A DNA stretch of 64,000 nt from Tilletia caries (GCA_032718865.1 JALUTQ010000035.1:992001-1056000); one strand, 5' to 3'; shown: positions 9,891-21,590, counted from the stretch's first letter. Made by a program: numbers and translations. The notes: generated by a model not told the origin, from the letters alone.

Positions 9891-11530
9891 TCATCTTCGT
9901 CCCCCTGATCCACCCCATCCAGTCTCGGCATCCAACAGTCGTTGAGTCTCCCGAGTTGCCCCTTCGTCGGATGAATCCTCGTCACGGCGCAAAGGACCAT
10001 CCCGGCGGCCACCAGTCCCGTTCTCGCCATGATTTGCGCCGCCAGATTCAGTTCCCTCGTCGTCTTCATCACGATCATAGATCGTCCAGTCTGGATCCTG
10101 TCCCCAATCCTTGGCACCCGTCGTCACGGAATACGGCCCTCGAAATGGTCCTGCGTTGTCCGAGACATGCTCGCAGCTATCCTCGTTCGCGTCGGCCCAA
10201 GAGCGGGCAACCATCCACCGACGAACGCTGGAAGGAAGCGTAAATCCTTGAGGTAAGGGCCGAAGACGGTTGGGCGGTAGGATGGGCTTCGATGGCTGAC
10301 GACTTCGCTTCTTGTCCAGTTCTTCGAGCTTGGAGATGAGACAGGACGAACGCCATTCGATCCCAACGCGCCTGCGAACGTGTCGGCCGGGCCGCCCCCC
10401 ATCGCTCAAGCCATCGCCTTCAGCATCGGATGAATCGTTTGATGGACGGACTGGAGCCTTGCCGTTTTCGATGACCTCCCACTCGTCCTCTTCGTCACTC
10501 ATGGCGCAAGGCTGTACGGTAAACTCAACATCCGCGCGGACTGCGCCCAGTCGCACGCGGCGCGCTTCGTCGGCCTGATTTGTTTTGGCGACCTTAGCCC
10601 CATCAGAAAGGAAAAAGTACCGGTGCAGACGCAACGCCTTGGCTCTCGAGCCCGCCTTACGCTTTCGGCGCGCAGAGTGACAGGACCTCTTCAGGGCGAC
10701 CTTCTTCTTCTGCCGGCCTGCAGAAGATAGCGACCGAGTATACTCGATAACCCAGCCGTTGAATGTCGTGGCGCACTTGGCGATCAAGTCTTCAAGCGAC
10801 ATGTCTACCGGGACACCGCATCGTTGGCGGTGAGCAAGCATGTATCGGAAGGTCGAGCGGAGCTGCCTTTGGTTCACAGGATCGGTATACGATCGAGCAT
10901 AGTCCAAGCGAATCTGATCCCCACTGGTGAGTTCGTCTTCGGCGATCCCATCTTGTTCTGCTCCCGTTGTGCTGATACTTTGGGATGGAGGATGCTTGGG
11001 CCAGGCACCACGTCTGGGGTACGGCAGCTTGACGATACTTCGCCCGCCTCGGACACCGCCGTACCCGATGTGCACAAGTCGGCGGAAGTGACGGTAAATC
11101 TTGCAGTCATGGACCTTCGCGACCGGAGGCGCAGACGGACCGCCGCTTGCGTTTCGAGAGAGCTGGTTCAGCTCCTTACGCTGGCGTACGGATGGAGCGA
11201 ACTCAGAATCCTGCGCCTCAGCGACTTCGGACCTCGCGGCGGACCTCGTGGATTCTTCAAGGATGGCGACACGCTCTTCAAGAGCTCGATAATCGGCCGC
11301 ACTGGCGGTTCGGCCAGAGTGCTGACTCTGTTGGCTGTTCGGGGGGGAGCCCCAGAACGAGAGCTTGAAGACGTGCGCTCATGAGCGGTTGGCTGGGTGG
11401 CCGGGAAAGCGCTGGAGCGCGAAGGCGTGCGCTCATGGGCTGTCGGTTGGCTGTTCGAGAGAGATCGAGAGTGCGATACCATGCGACCAGGGCCAGTCGG
11501 CGACGTACGCAAAGGACCGCGGTCAATCAT
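9839..11530 (-). pseudogene. Unknown coiled-coil/acidic protein of the CACTA element, apparently frameshifted
   Basis: On the minus strand a long frame is open from 11383 down to the TGA at 9891. It carries a coiled coil (ADYRALEERVAILEES), a middle domain with IRLDYARSYTDP and LRSTFRYMLAHRQRCGVP, a basic nuclear-type patch, and Asp/Glu-rich segments. It has no ATG of its own. The upstream frame from ATG 11530 (MIDRGPLRTSP...) would join it if the run of seven C (minus strand) near 11341-11347 had one more base. At the 3' end a G5 tract near 9900 separates the stop at 9891 from an alternative acidic tail ending EEEDELFS at 9839. A function as the element's accessory DNA-binding protein is a guess. 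I know no family match. Confidence 0.45.
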
Positions 11531-12405
11531 TGAGGAGGCAGCGGATAAGGACAAAGTAAGGCAGAGCGGTGAGACGGGCGGGGACGATACACAGTACTGC
11601 GGTATCTCACAGTAACTATGCAATGAAGGGGAAAAGCTGTTGCTAACACTACTGACTACTTGATGCTTATATATCCTGATCTTTCCTTTGCAGACCACAG
11701 CCCGACTCACAACCTTCTCCTAACCCATCTGGCTGACCACTCTTCTACCCTTCTTCCGTGACGCTGATGCCATTAAGTTTTCTAGCAGGAGCTGATGCAA
11801 CAAGCATCTTACCGGTCTTCGATCGCGAAGGATTCAAGGATCACAACAAGGACCAATCTCTTTGTTTTCCAGACGACAGGACTCCGGAAGAAGAGACACG
11901 AGGCACGAGGCCGGAGGCGTGAGCTATGACGAGGCTACGACAATGCGAGGGACGACCGCAAGACAATCTTGGACTCCATGACTCGATGACACGCTCAATG
12001 AACGGTACATGCTCCGATGCTACCCAGTACCCAGACATCAGTCGGCCAAACCCAGTGCACACTGCACACAAGGCGAGCAGCGAGCAGTCCACAAGCGGCA
12101 GGCCTCAGCCCTCAAAGGAATGCATGCACAATTGACAATCACATTGATGACGTTGACGAAAGCTTCAAGGATGCAGATGACTTGCTCATCGAGCTCGATA
12201 GAGTCAAGGTTGCTGCAAGGAGTCTGGGAAAGGAAAGGAGCGAAGGGAACCGCGAAAGCAAGAAGACGAAAATTTCGGGCTTATAGGAATTCTAGGTCGA
12301 ATTTGCGTAGAAAACTGATGCGAATTCTATAGTTTCCATTCCGGAAAACTGATAGCGGATTCACGGAGTTTTCACCTCCAGGAAACGGTAACCCTCAACG
12401 CAGTG
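11531..12405. other. Right non-coding end of the CACTA element
   Basis: No gene is supported. The last 110 bp hold subterminal motifs: GAAAACTGATGCG near 12312, GGAAAACTGATAGCGG near 12342, and the CGCAGTG terminus at 12399-12405. Confidence 0.6.
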
Positions 12406-12464
12406 ACTCGGCCAGGTTGCAGTTGCACGGCGGACAGACGATCTTGACAGCGGCGAGGTCAACG

Positions 12465-12484
12465 ATGGCAGAGGTCGACACCAC

Positions 12485-12516
<32 letters not shown>

Positions 12517-12594
12517 GAGCGCAGCACGACGACGACGACGACGGCGATCACTATGGCGAAGGAGCTGACACTCCCAGGGGAGCCGACACCATCT

Positions 12595-12628
<34 letters not shown>

Positions 12629-15600
12629 AGAAGATGAAGGCCTACTAGGGCCAGCCCTGCTCCAGCCCAACCCCATCATAGCCACCACCGCAGACGGCTT
12701 CTCTCCCTTACCCACAGCAACAACCGCCTTCTCCGAGTCCGAACTCCCCCCCGCCATCGAGGTGTACGAGCCCCGACAGCGCGCAGAATGGCAGACCATG
12801 CTCTCCTCCGTCCTCGGCTCCGAAGTCCTCAAGGCAGAGACCAAAAGAATCACAAGCGCAGACGCTCCCGTCCTCACTCCTACACAGCTCATGTACCAGC
12901 GCTGGCTCGAGATTCACGCTCGCTTGCGCGGGAGGGCTGGGGCGAAGGCTGCTAATCCCAATGTCGTCGTCGAGGCGGAGGAGAAGAAGCTGAGGGCGGT
13001 GTGGGAGCCTATGCTTAGGGATCTTGCTCGCGCCGTCAAGGAGTGGACTCCGACACCCGACATCATTGAAGTACTCCGACAGACATCAATCGAGTCCGAA
13101 CCGTCGACTTCCTCTTCCTCCTCCTCCGCCGCCGCCGCCGCCGCCACGCCTACATCCCCAGCTCCCCATCCCACCCGGACGTTCCACGCACAAGAGGCAA
13201 AAGACGAAGTCCTCAAACAGGTCGGCGACCTCCTCAACCGCGTCGATGTGGCCGAGTCCCAATTCCCCTCCACCCGCAAGGCGATCGAGACCTACCCCGA
13301 GTGGGGCTCGGCCGAGGTACAGAACAAGCTCGCGGCATTGTACTCGTGGTACAACGTGAGCAACATGCTCCGACTCCAGATCTCCATCCTCCAGCGCTGG
13401 ACGGACAGCGAGGACCTCGAGATTGAGCGGCCGCATCATGCGCCTGCGGACCTCTTGCCGGCGGTCATTGGGTCGGGCATCCCCACCGAGGGCACCACGT
13501 TCGTCGAACGGATCTTCAAGGAGGACAACCTCACCAGCACGTTTGAGAAACGGACGCTCTCGGCTTTGAACCGGGTCATCGAGAAAGCCAAGAGGAACAT
13601 CCTCAGACATCACGCCACGTTCGAGAAGCTTCAACTACCGAGCTTCGAACCGGAGCTTGTTCGCGTCATCTCGTTCCCTACCCGTCTTATGGAAGCTGCG
13701 CTCCGGCTCCGACTTGACTATGCGGGAAAGCTGCATGATCCCGGTATGCTCATAGTCGACTCCCTCACCGACGACTTACGCGCTGCCATCGCTGTCGCCT
13801 GTCGGATTAAAGTCCTCTACACCCAGACCATGGTCGCCGACCCGGGCAACGGCTGGGACCCACCCTCGTGCATTGCGAAGGCGTACGATATCGTCCTCCG
13901 CGAAGCGCTCACGTTCTTCTTCAAGCTGTTGAATTTCAAGCTTATGGGCAGCGTCTTCTTTAAGGAGACTGAGATCTTGGAGCCGGAGTGGAAGTTCTTG
14001 AGTACGGCGGCGGATGTGATTGAGGGTGGGGACTTTATTGTTGCCAAGAATATCACTCACATCGTCAACAAGGTGAGTTTTCATCATTGACGGGTTGGTC
14101 AGCTGTTTGTGAATGGATCCTTCCCTAACGGCCGAGCCACCTTTTTTTCTCTCCTATCCATTTCCTTTCGTCCGCAGCTATTCAACCGTATCGTCGAATA
14201 CTTCGAGAAGGAGCTCAACGCGCCCAGCACCAGCCGCGGCTCCCGATCCGCTCCCAACCCAAAAGGACCCGTCCCCGCCGCCATCGGCCAACCAACAGCG
14301 AGCGCCTCAGTCCGCGCACCCCCGCAAGTCGGCGGGCTCACCCGTGGTAAAGTCCGGCTCAGCCTCGAGGAAACGACGAAATGGATCCACGCCGTATTTG
14401 ACAATGTGCGCATTCGGAGCCGGAAGCTGCTCGGGTTTGCTAGGGATATTCGGTTGAGGTTGGAGAATGCGGCGGAGTATGATCTTACGTCGTTACGGTA
14501 TGGGCAGGATCGGTTTGGGGATGGTGATCATGAGAGTAGTAATGGGGGTGCGGGAGGGGCAGGGGCGGGACCGAGTGTGGCTGGTGGTGGTGGTGGTGGT
14601 GCATCCAGGCCGCGGATGGATCTTAACGTCTTCATGCAGACGTTGATCAATGCCGACTTTTTCCTCGTGTACACCGAGTCGTACGAAGATCAAGGCATCT
14701 ACATCGTCGCTGAGCCCTCGCTGCACGACCGACCCGAGCTCGTGCACGAGCTTCTGACGCGGTGTATCTCCCGCAGCAGGGAGGACGACGACCTCCTCTT
14801 CAACCGGGAGGGCCAGGTCGGCGGGGATGGCGAGGACGACCCGGACGAGGCGCAGGTTATCAACGGGTCCGCGCTCGACGGTGGTAAACTGGGCCTGCGG
14901 AGCATCGTCGAGGACGACGATCAGCACTCGCACTACCTCCTCCTCCTCAGTCCGCGCGACCCGTTCCTCTGGACGGGTCGGGTGATGACGTACCCGATGG
15001 CGTTCAAGGGCATCGAGCTGAAGGATCATCGGATGCGCTTGGTCGCGGATGGGCCGAAAGGTAGGCTGCAGAGCTGTAAGGAGCATTTGATGAGTATCTT
15101 CAGTGCGGCAGCGGCTGCTGCGCAGAACCGGAATGGGGGTGGGGGTGGGGATGGGTCGAACCTGCTCTCGACGGCCGCGGCGGCGTTGGCAGCGAATAAG
15201 GCGGTGCCGAAGCGGGCTTCGACGGGGGCTGCGGCTGCTGCTGCGGCAGCGGCGGCCGCTATACTCGAGGAGGAAGCTGCGCATGCGTTCCCACTGGAGG
15301 TGATCCATGAGCACATGGCGCACATGAGCGAGGTGCAGCGCGAGCTGAAGCAGGTCAATAAGGGGATCTTCATGCTCTCGAATAGCATCATCACCTCGAC
15401 GCCGATCATACGGCAGAAGATGCGGAACAAGATGAGTAACTTGTCGAGGCTGGAACATCGGCGGCCCCACCATCATCAGCATGGTCATCATGCGGACATG
15501 TCGGCGATGACGACGATGGCGATGATGGATCAGGATCGGGAGCGGGATCGCTGGTTGGCGGGCCAGGGGGAGAACTGTGATGAGTTGATCCAGAACTGCT

Positions 15601-17514
15601 TCAGCATGGCTGCCGAGCAAGGTTTCCGCTCCTTGCCTTTCATGGACTCGGCCAAGCTCCGCGTAGCGCTCACCCTGACACTGGCGCGACTCTCGATCGA
15701 CTGGGTCGCGTTCATCTGCGAAGACTGCGTGCCCACGGACCGGAAGACGTTCAAGTGGGCTGTGGCCGCGTTGGAGAATGCGATGCAGGTCACCCGGGCG
15801 GACAACATCTTCAAGCTGAGCGAGCATGACTTTGCGCTCATGCGGAATAAGGTCGCGTCCTGTATGGCCTTGCTGATCTCGCACTTCGATATCATGGGCG
15901 CGAGGAGCTCGGCGGCGAAGGCGAAGGAGGAGCAGGAGCGCTTGGAGCGGGAGAAGGCGGAACGGACAAATCTTCGGGCGGGGGAGGCGGAGGGGAGGAT
16001 GTCGATGGATAGTCAGGCTAGTTCGGCGATTAGTGGTACCACGGTTGGTGGGGGTGAGGGTGTGGATGGGCTGCTGAACGGGGATGGGAATGTCGCAATG
16101 CAGCGACCGGAAAGTCCTATTCAGGCCACGGGCGCCCGTTGGGCTTCGAAGGGACGGGAGTGGGACGCGGCGCGCCAGGAGATCGAGCGGACGCAGCAAC
16201 TGATCGGTCGGGTGCTGGACGAGACGCGGTTGGAAGACCGCGGGCTCTCGTTCCTGGCCTCGTCGAGCAAGTTGACGATCCGCTGGCAGCAGGGCCGGAT
16301 GATCGGTTCCGGCACCTTCGGCACGGTCTACTCGGCCGTCAACCTCGACACGGGCGAGCTCATGGCGGTCAAAGAGATCCGGTTTCAAGACATCACCTCG
16401 AACCCGGAAGTCTACAAGCAGATCAAGGACGAGATGAGCGTGATGGAGATGTTGAGCCACCCGAACATTGTGAATTACTTTGGGATCGAGGTGCATCGGG
16501 ATAAGGTTTATATCTTTGAGGAGTATTGCGAGAATGGGAGTCTGGCGCAGCTGCTGAAGGCGGGGAGGATCGAGGATGAGGCGGTCATTCAGGTCTATAC
16601 GCTTTGGATGTTGGATGGGCTGCAGTATTTGCACTCGCAGGGGGTGGTGCATCGGGATATCAAACCTGATAGTGAGTCGTCCCTTCCTTCCCCGCTTTCG
16701 GATCTGGTTGAGGTAGGGGAATGACTGACAATCTCTTCTCTCTTTCCCTTTTTAGACATCCTGTTGGACAGCAACGGCATGATCAAGTACGTCGACTTCG
16801 GCGCGGCGAAGATCATCGCCAAGACGCAAGGCACGATCCAACGGACGCGGGTCTCTCGATTGCCTCCAGGCTTAGCGGGCGGGCATCCCGCCGACGCGAT
16901 CGCCGCGGGAGGTGGGGGCGGCAACCCGGACGCCCTCTCCATACAGGGCACACCGATGTACATGAGTCCCGAGGTGATCAATCCGGGCGGGACCGACGGC
17001 AGTGGTGGCGCCGGTGGGCAAGGCTCCGGTGGCGGTCGTCGCCGAACGGGCCGACTGGGCGCTATGGACGTCTGGTCCCTCGGCTGTGTCGTTCTCGAAT
17101 GCGCGACCGGCCGCCGTCCCTGGGCGCAACTTGACAACGAATGGGCGATCATGTTCCAGATTGGGAACCTGAAGCAGGCGCCTGCGCTTCCGGATCCGGA
17201 CCAGTTGAGTGGGATGGGGATTGATTTTATCAGGTTGTGTTTGACGATCGATCCGGAGGCGCGGCCGACTGCTAATGAGCTTCGGGAGCATCCGTGGATT
17301 TTGGAGTCGATTGAGATGTTCAATGCGGCGAATGCGGAGGAAGGTGAGTGTTTTTCCCCTACTTGAAGGCACGACGTGATGTGGCATTTCGTGATGGGGA
17401 GTGGAGTGGAGAGCTGATTACATCTTTAATTACATTGGTACAACGAACGGGGCATGGGCACATCTTTCAGCAGCATCGCAGAACGCGTCTCAAGCGCGGA
17501 CACCGAATGCCTGA
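12465..17514 (+). CDS. SSK2: MAP kinase kinase kinase of the HOG pathway (Ssk2/Wis4/Win1 type)
   Basis: This kinase would activate the Pbs2-type MAPKK that drives the Hog1 stress MAPK in the cytoplasm; the role is known for the family. Exons are 12465-14072, 14178-16671, 16756-17343 and 17471-17514, giving 1,577 residues in frame across all junctions. The N-terminus is low complexity (runs of Q, D and A). A long conserved helical regulatory region follows (exons 1-2). The kinase domain lies at about residues 1240-1555: glycine loop MIGSGTFGTVYSAV, VAIK-type lysine in LMAVKEIRF, HRDIKPDN (split by intron 2), DFGAAKII, and the activation-loop end GTPMYMSPEVI. Insertions of Gly/Ala/Pro lie between DFG and SPE. 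The last exon is 44 nt and its end overlaps the thioesterase coding end. The start codon lies 59 bp past the CACTA element, so its promoter has been displaced. Confidence 0.93.
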
Positions 17515-18801
17515 TACCAGAGGGCGGAGCCGAGGTCGCGGATGGGTCGGGAGACACGGGAAAGGGACCGGGAGAGCGAGAGCGCGAGCGAGGACGGAGG
17601 GGCGATGCCGATGTACTTCCCGAAGACCTTGTCCTCGCACTCCTGGTCGATTTGCATGTGGATACCTTCGCATGCTGTAATAACAAGATATATTGTTTTC
17701 AATGGGAAGTTGGATCGAGTCACTCTCTCTGGAGAGAGAGAGGGAAGTGCGTATAAGGAGGGTCAAACTCACTTTCGAAGACGAGGGATCCTTTCTTGTC
17801 CATCTTTTGCAAACCGAGGCGGTCTTCGGTGTAGATGACGCTCTTGCGGAGGGGGATGATCTCGTCCAAGGGCGCGTCGGCGAGGATCAACTCGCGGGGA
17901 TGAATCCTGGACGCCAGGCCGTAGGTGGTGGTCGTGTTCGGGTCGGCGTAGCTGGCGAACAAGGAGGACTCCTTCGGGCTGACCGTCAAGTCCTGGCTGA
18001 ACATAATCATGACAAACTTCTCCAAGCTGCCCAACCGCTTGACATAGTTCCTATCGATCCTCCTCTCGTTATTGATATCAGCCAAGAACGCATTCTTGGT
18101 CAAGTAATCATGGAACGCGGCCTTGTTGAGCGGGTTGCGCACGTACTGCGCCGCCACGATGTGTTTTTGGGCGTAGTTTGTATACACGCCGGCTCGCATG
18201 GCGGATTCGGCGAGGCGGCAGAGGAGGTCGAGGGGCTTGCAGGCGGGGAGGTCGGCGACGCCCATGTGTTGGGAGCCGAAGGTGACGAGATTGCGCACGG
18301 GCGGGGCGTTGCAGCGTTGGACGTAGGCGCGGAGGAACTGGCCTGTAAGTTTGCGGTAGATCCAAGTCAGACCTCGGGGGGAAGTGAAGAGGGGTTAAGG
18401 TGCCCAAACTTGGAGATTTAGAAAGACGTACCCCCCTGACTGAACCCAATCGCATCGAATCCATCCTCAAGCTCAGGGATGCCCGCCAACTGCTCACAGA
18501 CCTTCTCCACCTGCTCATTAACCTCTCCAAACAGACCCGCCCGCTGATCGGATCCGAGATCGTCGGCAAGGTGGACTAGGTGGACGTAGATGCCCGGAAA
18601 GAGTTCTTCGAGGAGACCTTGGACTTGGTGCATTGGTTCCGAATAGGCGCTATCGCCGAGTCCGTGCCACAGGACGACGGGGTGGTATGCCTTTTCTGGG
18701 GCATTGTGGAGGGGGAGGGGCAGGGAGGAGGGGGGGAGGGAGAAGAGGGTGAGGAGGCTGAGGCAGGTGGCGGTGAGGAGGAGGAGGAAGAGGGCGGCCA
18801 T
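17490..18801 (-). CDS. PPT1: Palmitoyl-protein thioesterase (CLN1/PPT1 family)
   Basis: It removes thioester-linked palmitate from S-acylated proteins, in the lysosome/vacuole or secretory route in known members. Minus-strand exons are 18432-18801, 17773-18342 and 17490-17674, giving 374 residues. The N-terminus is a hydrophobic signal peptide (about residues 1-24). Then come PVVLWHGLGDS, the oxyanion-side motif of the family, and the nucleophile elbow IGFSQGG with Ser at about residue 121, split by intron 1. NLVTFGSQHMGVADLP, DNxxERRIDRNYVKRLGSL-like sequence and the C-terminal YCxG-like IDQECEDKVFGKYIGIA segment follow. The length is close to the roughly 300-330 of animal and fission-yeast members, with extra linker. 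The symbol PPT1 is used in the human sense, not for the yeast phosphatase of that name. Convergent with SSK2, with coding ends overlapping by 25 bp. Confidence 0.92.
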
Positions 18802-18852
18802 GATGGGAGTTATGAATTCGGGGGTTACAAGTTCAGATATCCTCTCCTTTGC

Positions 18853-18910
18853 GCTTTCGCTTTCGCTTTCGCTTTCGCTTTCGCTTTCGCTTTCGCTTTC
18901 GCTTTCGCTT
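18853..18910 (+). repeat. GCTTTC hexanucleotide microsatellite
   Basis: Nearly ten tandem copies of the hexamer GCTTTC lie just upstream of the thioesterase start codon (18801). It may belong to that gene's promoter or 5' UTR. Confidence 0.9.
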
Positions 18911-19296
18911 CAGGTTCACACACTTGTCCTTCGCAAGTCTGGGGCCGTAGGGAGATGGTGGTGGACGTTGGGATGGAGCTGAGCGCTGAGCATGGTCAAT
19001 GAATGTCATGAGAGAAGCGCATGAGGCTCAACAGTCAACGTGGGACAAGCTCATCGAGAAGCACCTTGTGGATCAGCCTCAGACCATTGCACACGCGCAC
19101 GCACCCGTCCCATTACTCCCGCCTCTCTGCTGACCCCATTTCAGAGCCTGTCGCGGACGCATCGAAGGCATCCTTGGCCCTCCTCAGCTCAGCGTGATCG
19201 TCAGTGCACAAAAGGGAAATGTGCTTAGTAAGCGCGTACGGCGCCAGAACGGGAATAATCCAGAACCGTGGCAATACCGCTCGCACCCACCACACT
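18911..19296. other. Intergenic, start of a gene-poor island
   Basis: No gene, RNA or clear repeat was seen between the hexanucleotide repeat and the foldback-like element. Confidence 0.6.
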
Positions 19297-19304
19297 CTGA
19301 GAAA

Positions 19305-20052
19305 GAATTCGCGAGAACGGGTGAATGTCCCGATCTATGGTCGGTTCGCCCCGAGCACCCCGGCACTGACCCCGATCTATGGTTGAGTGACCCCATAAAG
19401 ATGGTCATGTGACCCCATAAAGATGGTCGATTGAGCCCGTAAAAAACGCAATTTCGGTGCATTGACCCCGTAAGATTAGTACATTGAACCCATAAAGATG
19501 GTCGATTGGCCCCATAAAGATGGTGGACAGAGCCCGTAATGTCTATTTCAGCCGGATAGAGCGGTAGTGTGTACTGACCCTGTCCAAACGACCGGTCGGG
19601 CCTTCAGGTATGTAAGAGGGATCAACTCACACACAAGTCGAGCTTCTGTGAAGCGTTTCTGCCCGTCGACGAGCTCTCAAAGTGAATTACGTCGCCGAAG
19701 ACCGCCATCCCGGCCCGCCTATGACCGGATATGACCCTGGAAGCTCAGTACAGTTACTTCAGGCACCCTGGCCGCTGTAGAATAATTTATCTGGAAGATT
19801 TGGAAGCAGGGAAGGTCGCCAAAGGCGATTTGAGATTTTTATGGGGCCAGTGCCCTGCCTTATGGGGCCAATCGACCATCTTTATGGGTTCAATCGCCTT
19901 TGTTTATGGGTTCAGTCGCCGATAATTACGGGCTGAATCGCCTCATCTTACGGGCTCAATTCAAAAAACGCTTACGGGGCCAATCGCCTCATGCTCGGGG
20001 CGAATCGACCATAGATCGGGACATTCAGGTTACTTGCAAGAATTCGCCGAGC
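19305..20052. mobile_element. Foldback-like element with arms made of ~22-bp sub-repeats
   Basis: The left arm (about 19305-19550) and right arm (about 19838-20052) are inverted relative to each other. Each consists of degenerate units around CCCCATAAAGATGGTCGATT, with variants such as CCCGTAAG and CCCGATCTATGGTC. Outermost parts align through GAATTC and TGAATGTCCCGATCTATGGT (20 bp, reading inward on both sides). The 8-bp word CTGAGAAA lies directly outside each end (19297-19304 and 20053-20060), which fits an 8-bp target duplication as made by hAT-type or foldback elements. No ORF is credible in the middle. It would be a non-autonomous element; the superfamily is not certain. Confidence 0.6.
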
Positions 20053-20060
20053 CTGAGAAA

Positions 20061-21160
20061 TGAGAAGCAGGCACACACAACAGTGGCAGCGGCGGGCGGA
20101 ATGAGATTGGATTGCGGGTCGTCTGTCGTCCCTGAATCTCACGAAAATTGGAAAGGGGGTAAAACGTGGGTGATTTGGGGGTAGATTCCACCCCCGGATT
20201 GTACAAGACTAGAGTGTCTCTAGCTGTAAGGCAAAGCAAGTGCTAAGTGCAAACTGCAAGGTGTAGAAGAGTGATGAATGACAAGGAGAAAGAACTAGGT
20301 ACAAGGTTGAGCTCGGGAAGGGAAAAGATGAGGAGGAGAAAGGATAGCGTGGGAAATGTGGAGGTGCTGGAGTTGCTATGCGGGATGCGTGTGGGAAAAG
20401 AAGGAAGTGGAGAGAAAGAAAAGGAGATAAGATAAGATAACGAGACCACATGGACCATGTCCAGCACACGGATTGCCCTCGGATTCCCCTAACTTTAGTT
20501 AAGGGGTTATAGGGCGGCTCCCGCCTTACGGCCGTAAGCTTTTTGCCATTCAGGCTCGTAGTTTGGGACTTTTCTTCGCAACTACCAACACAACACACCA
20601 TTCTGAATCAGTAGACCCTTGACCAAATCTAGTCCTGCAACTTCTGGCACAGGTTTCGTGGTTGTAGCATCAGAATTGACTGATCTGTCCTTGAGCCAAA
20701 GTTTGGTTTTTCCTTACATAAGCACAGAGTGCAGAAATCTTGCATACGTAATCAGTTCATTTCGACACTCGACAGACGACAACCAACACCGCCAGCCTTT
20801 CTTCACGCTTCCATCGAAGCCCGACAAGCATCATGCGAATTGAACAATCCCCCCTCGATTTCTTTTTAACCGCTCTCTGCTCACCAAGGTTCAAGTTAAT
20901 GATGCTCACCGCTGTTTTGCTTTTTCTTGCTTAACCTGATGGCTGATACCACTTACCCATACCAGTCTCTGCTTTGTTCCCATTCTGAGTCCGGCCCAGC
21001 AGTCAGCACTCCCGAATTGTCATCCAAGGTGAGCCTCGTGTTTATACGCGCATCTGCATCAGGTGCTCCGGGTTAGGTCCTTACTCACCCATTCGTTTTT
21101 CAGCTCTCTGCTCTTATGAATCCGGTCGACGTCGTCAAGATGAGTAGACTGACTTTCCTC
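20061..21160. other. Gene-free stretch
   Basis: No gene is supported. It contains a near-perfect hairpin (CCCCTAACTTTAGTTAAGGGG, arms within 20486-20506) and a 13-bp word at 20484-20496 that recurs inverted at 22271-22283. Confidence 0.55.
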
Positions 21161-21164
21161 ACTC

Positions 21165-21570
21165 ACCATGCCCCATCGGACAGCTCTCTCCCTCGACAAA
21201 GCCGCTGCCAAGGTTGCTCCCAAAGCACACCACCTCGTCATCTCCAACCCCGTCAACTCCACCGTGCCCATCGTTGCCGAGGTCTTCAAGTCTTTACGAC
21301 CCCAAGCGGTGGGTTTTCCCCCGACCCCCTCTCCCTCTTCTAACGGCTCTGACGCTTCATGAGTTAAAATGGTGCTCATCACTGCATATCTTCGTACAGT
21401 CTGTTCTGTGTCACGGGTCACCACCTTTGACATCACACGCGCCTCCACCTTCCACTTCGACATTGCCAACGTCAAGCCCGCCGAGGTCAATGTGTCCGTC
21501 GTCGGTGGCCACCTTCGGCGTCACCATTGTGCTTCTCCTCTCTCAAGTCGCCCAGGGTTCCATACTCCAA
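21165..21570 (+). pseudogene. Malate dehydrogenase gene fragment
   Basis: Translation gives AAAKVAPKAHHLVISNPVNS then TVPIVAEVFK, an unmistakable part of mitochondrial-type NAD malate dehydrogenase. After a frame change comes YDPKR. An intron-like stretch (about 21309-21400, ending in TACAG) follows, then VTTFDITRASTFHFDIAN, KPAEVNVSVVGGH and, in yet another frame, GVTIVLLLSQVAQGS. The order and spacing match the central third of the enzyme. The N-terminal NAD-binding part and the C-terminus are absent, and at least two frame changes are needed, so it cannot make enzyme. The retained intron indicates a DNA-level copy, not a processed transcript. The functional gene must lie outside this window. 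Confidence 0.85.
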
Positions 21571-21590
21571 TAGTATGTTCAACACTGGAC

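Larger units (their letters stand above)
4134..12405. mobile_element. CACTA-type DNA transposon, about 8.3 kb, with TSD
   Basis: The left end reads CACTGCGAAACGGG from 4134 and the right end reads ...CAACGCAGTG to 12405, so the termini are the inverted heptamer CACTGCG/CGCAGTG. The element is flanked by the direct trinucleotide ACT (4131-4133 and 12406-12408), the 3-bp target duplication expected for CACTA/EnSpm elements. Subterminal motifs such as ATCAGTTTTC recur inverted at both ends (near 4149 and, on the other strand, near 12339-12352). Inside are a Tnp2-family transposase and two unknown genes. The element lies between the start codons of RPC40 and the MAP3K gene. The apparent frameshifts in two of its genes suggest this copy is no longer autonomous, unless they are homopolymer errors. 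Confidence 0.85.

Noticed and set aside
14493..16652. 719-residue minus-strand frame
   Set aside because: Antisense shadow of the MAP3K coding exon; composition (Arg/His/Leu/Pro-rich) follows from the GC-rich sense codons.
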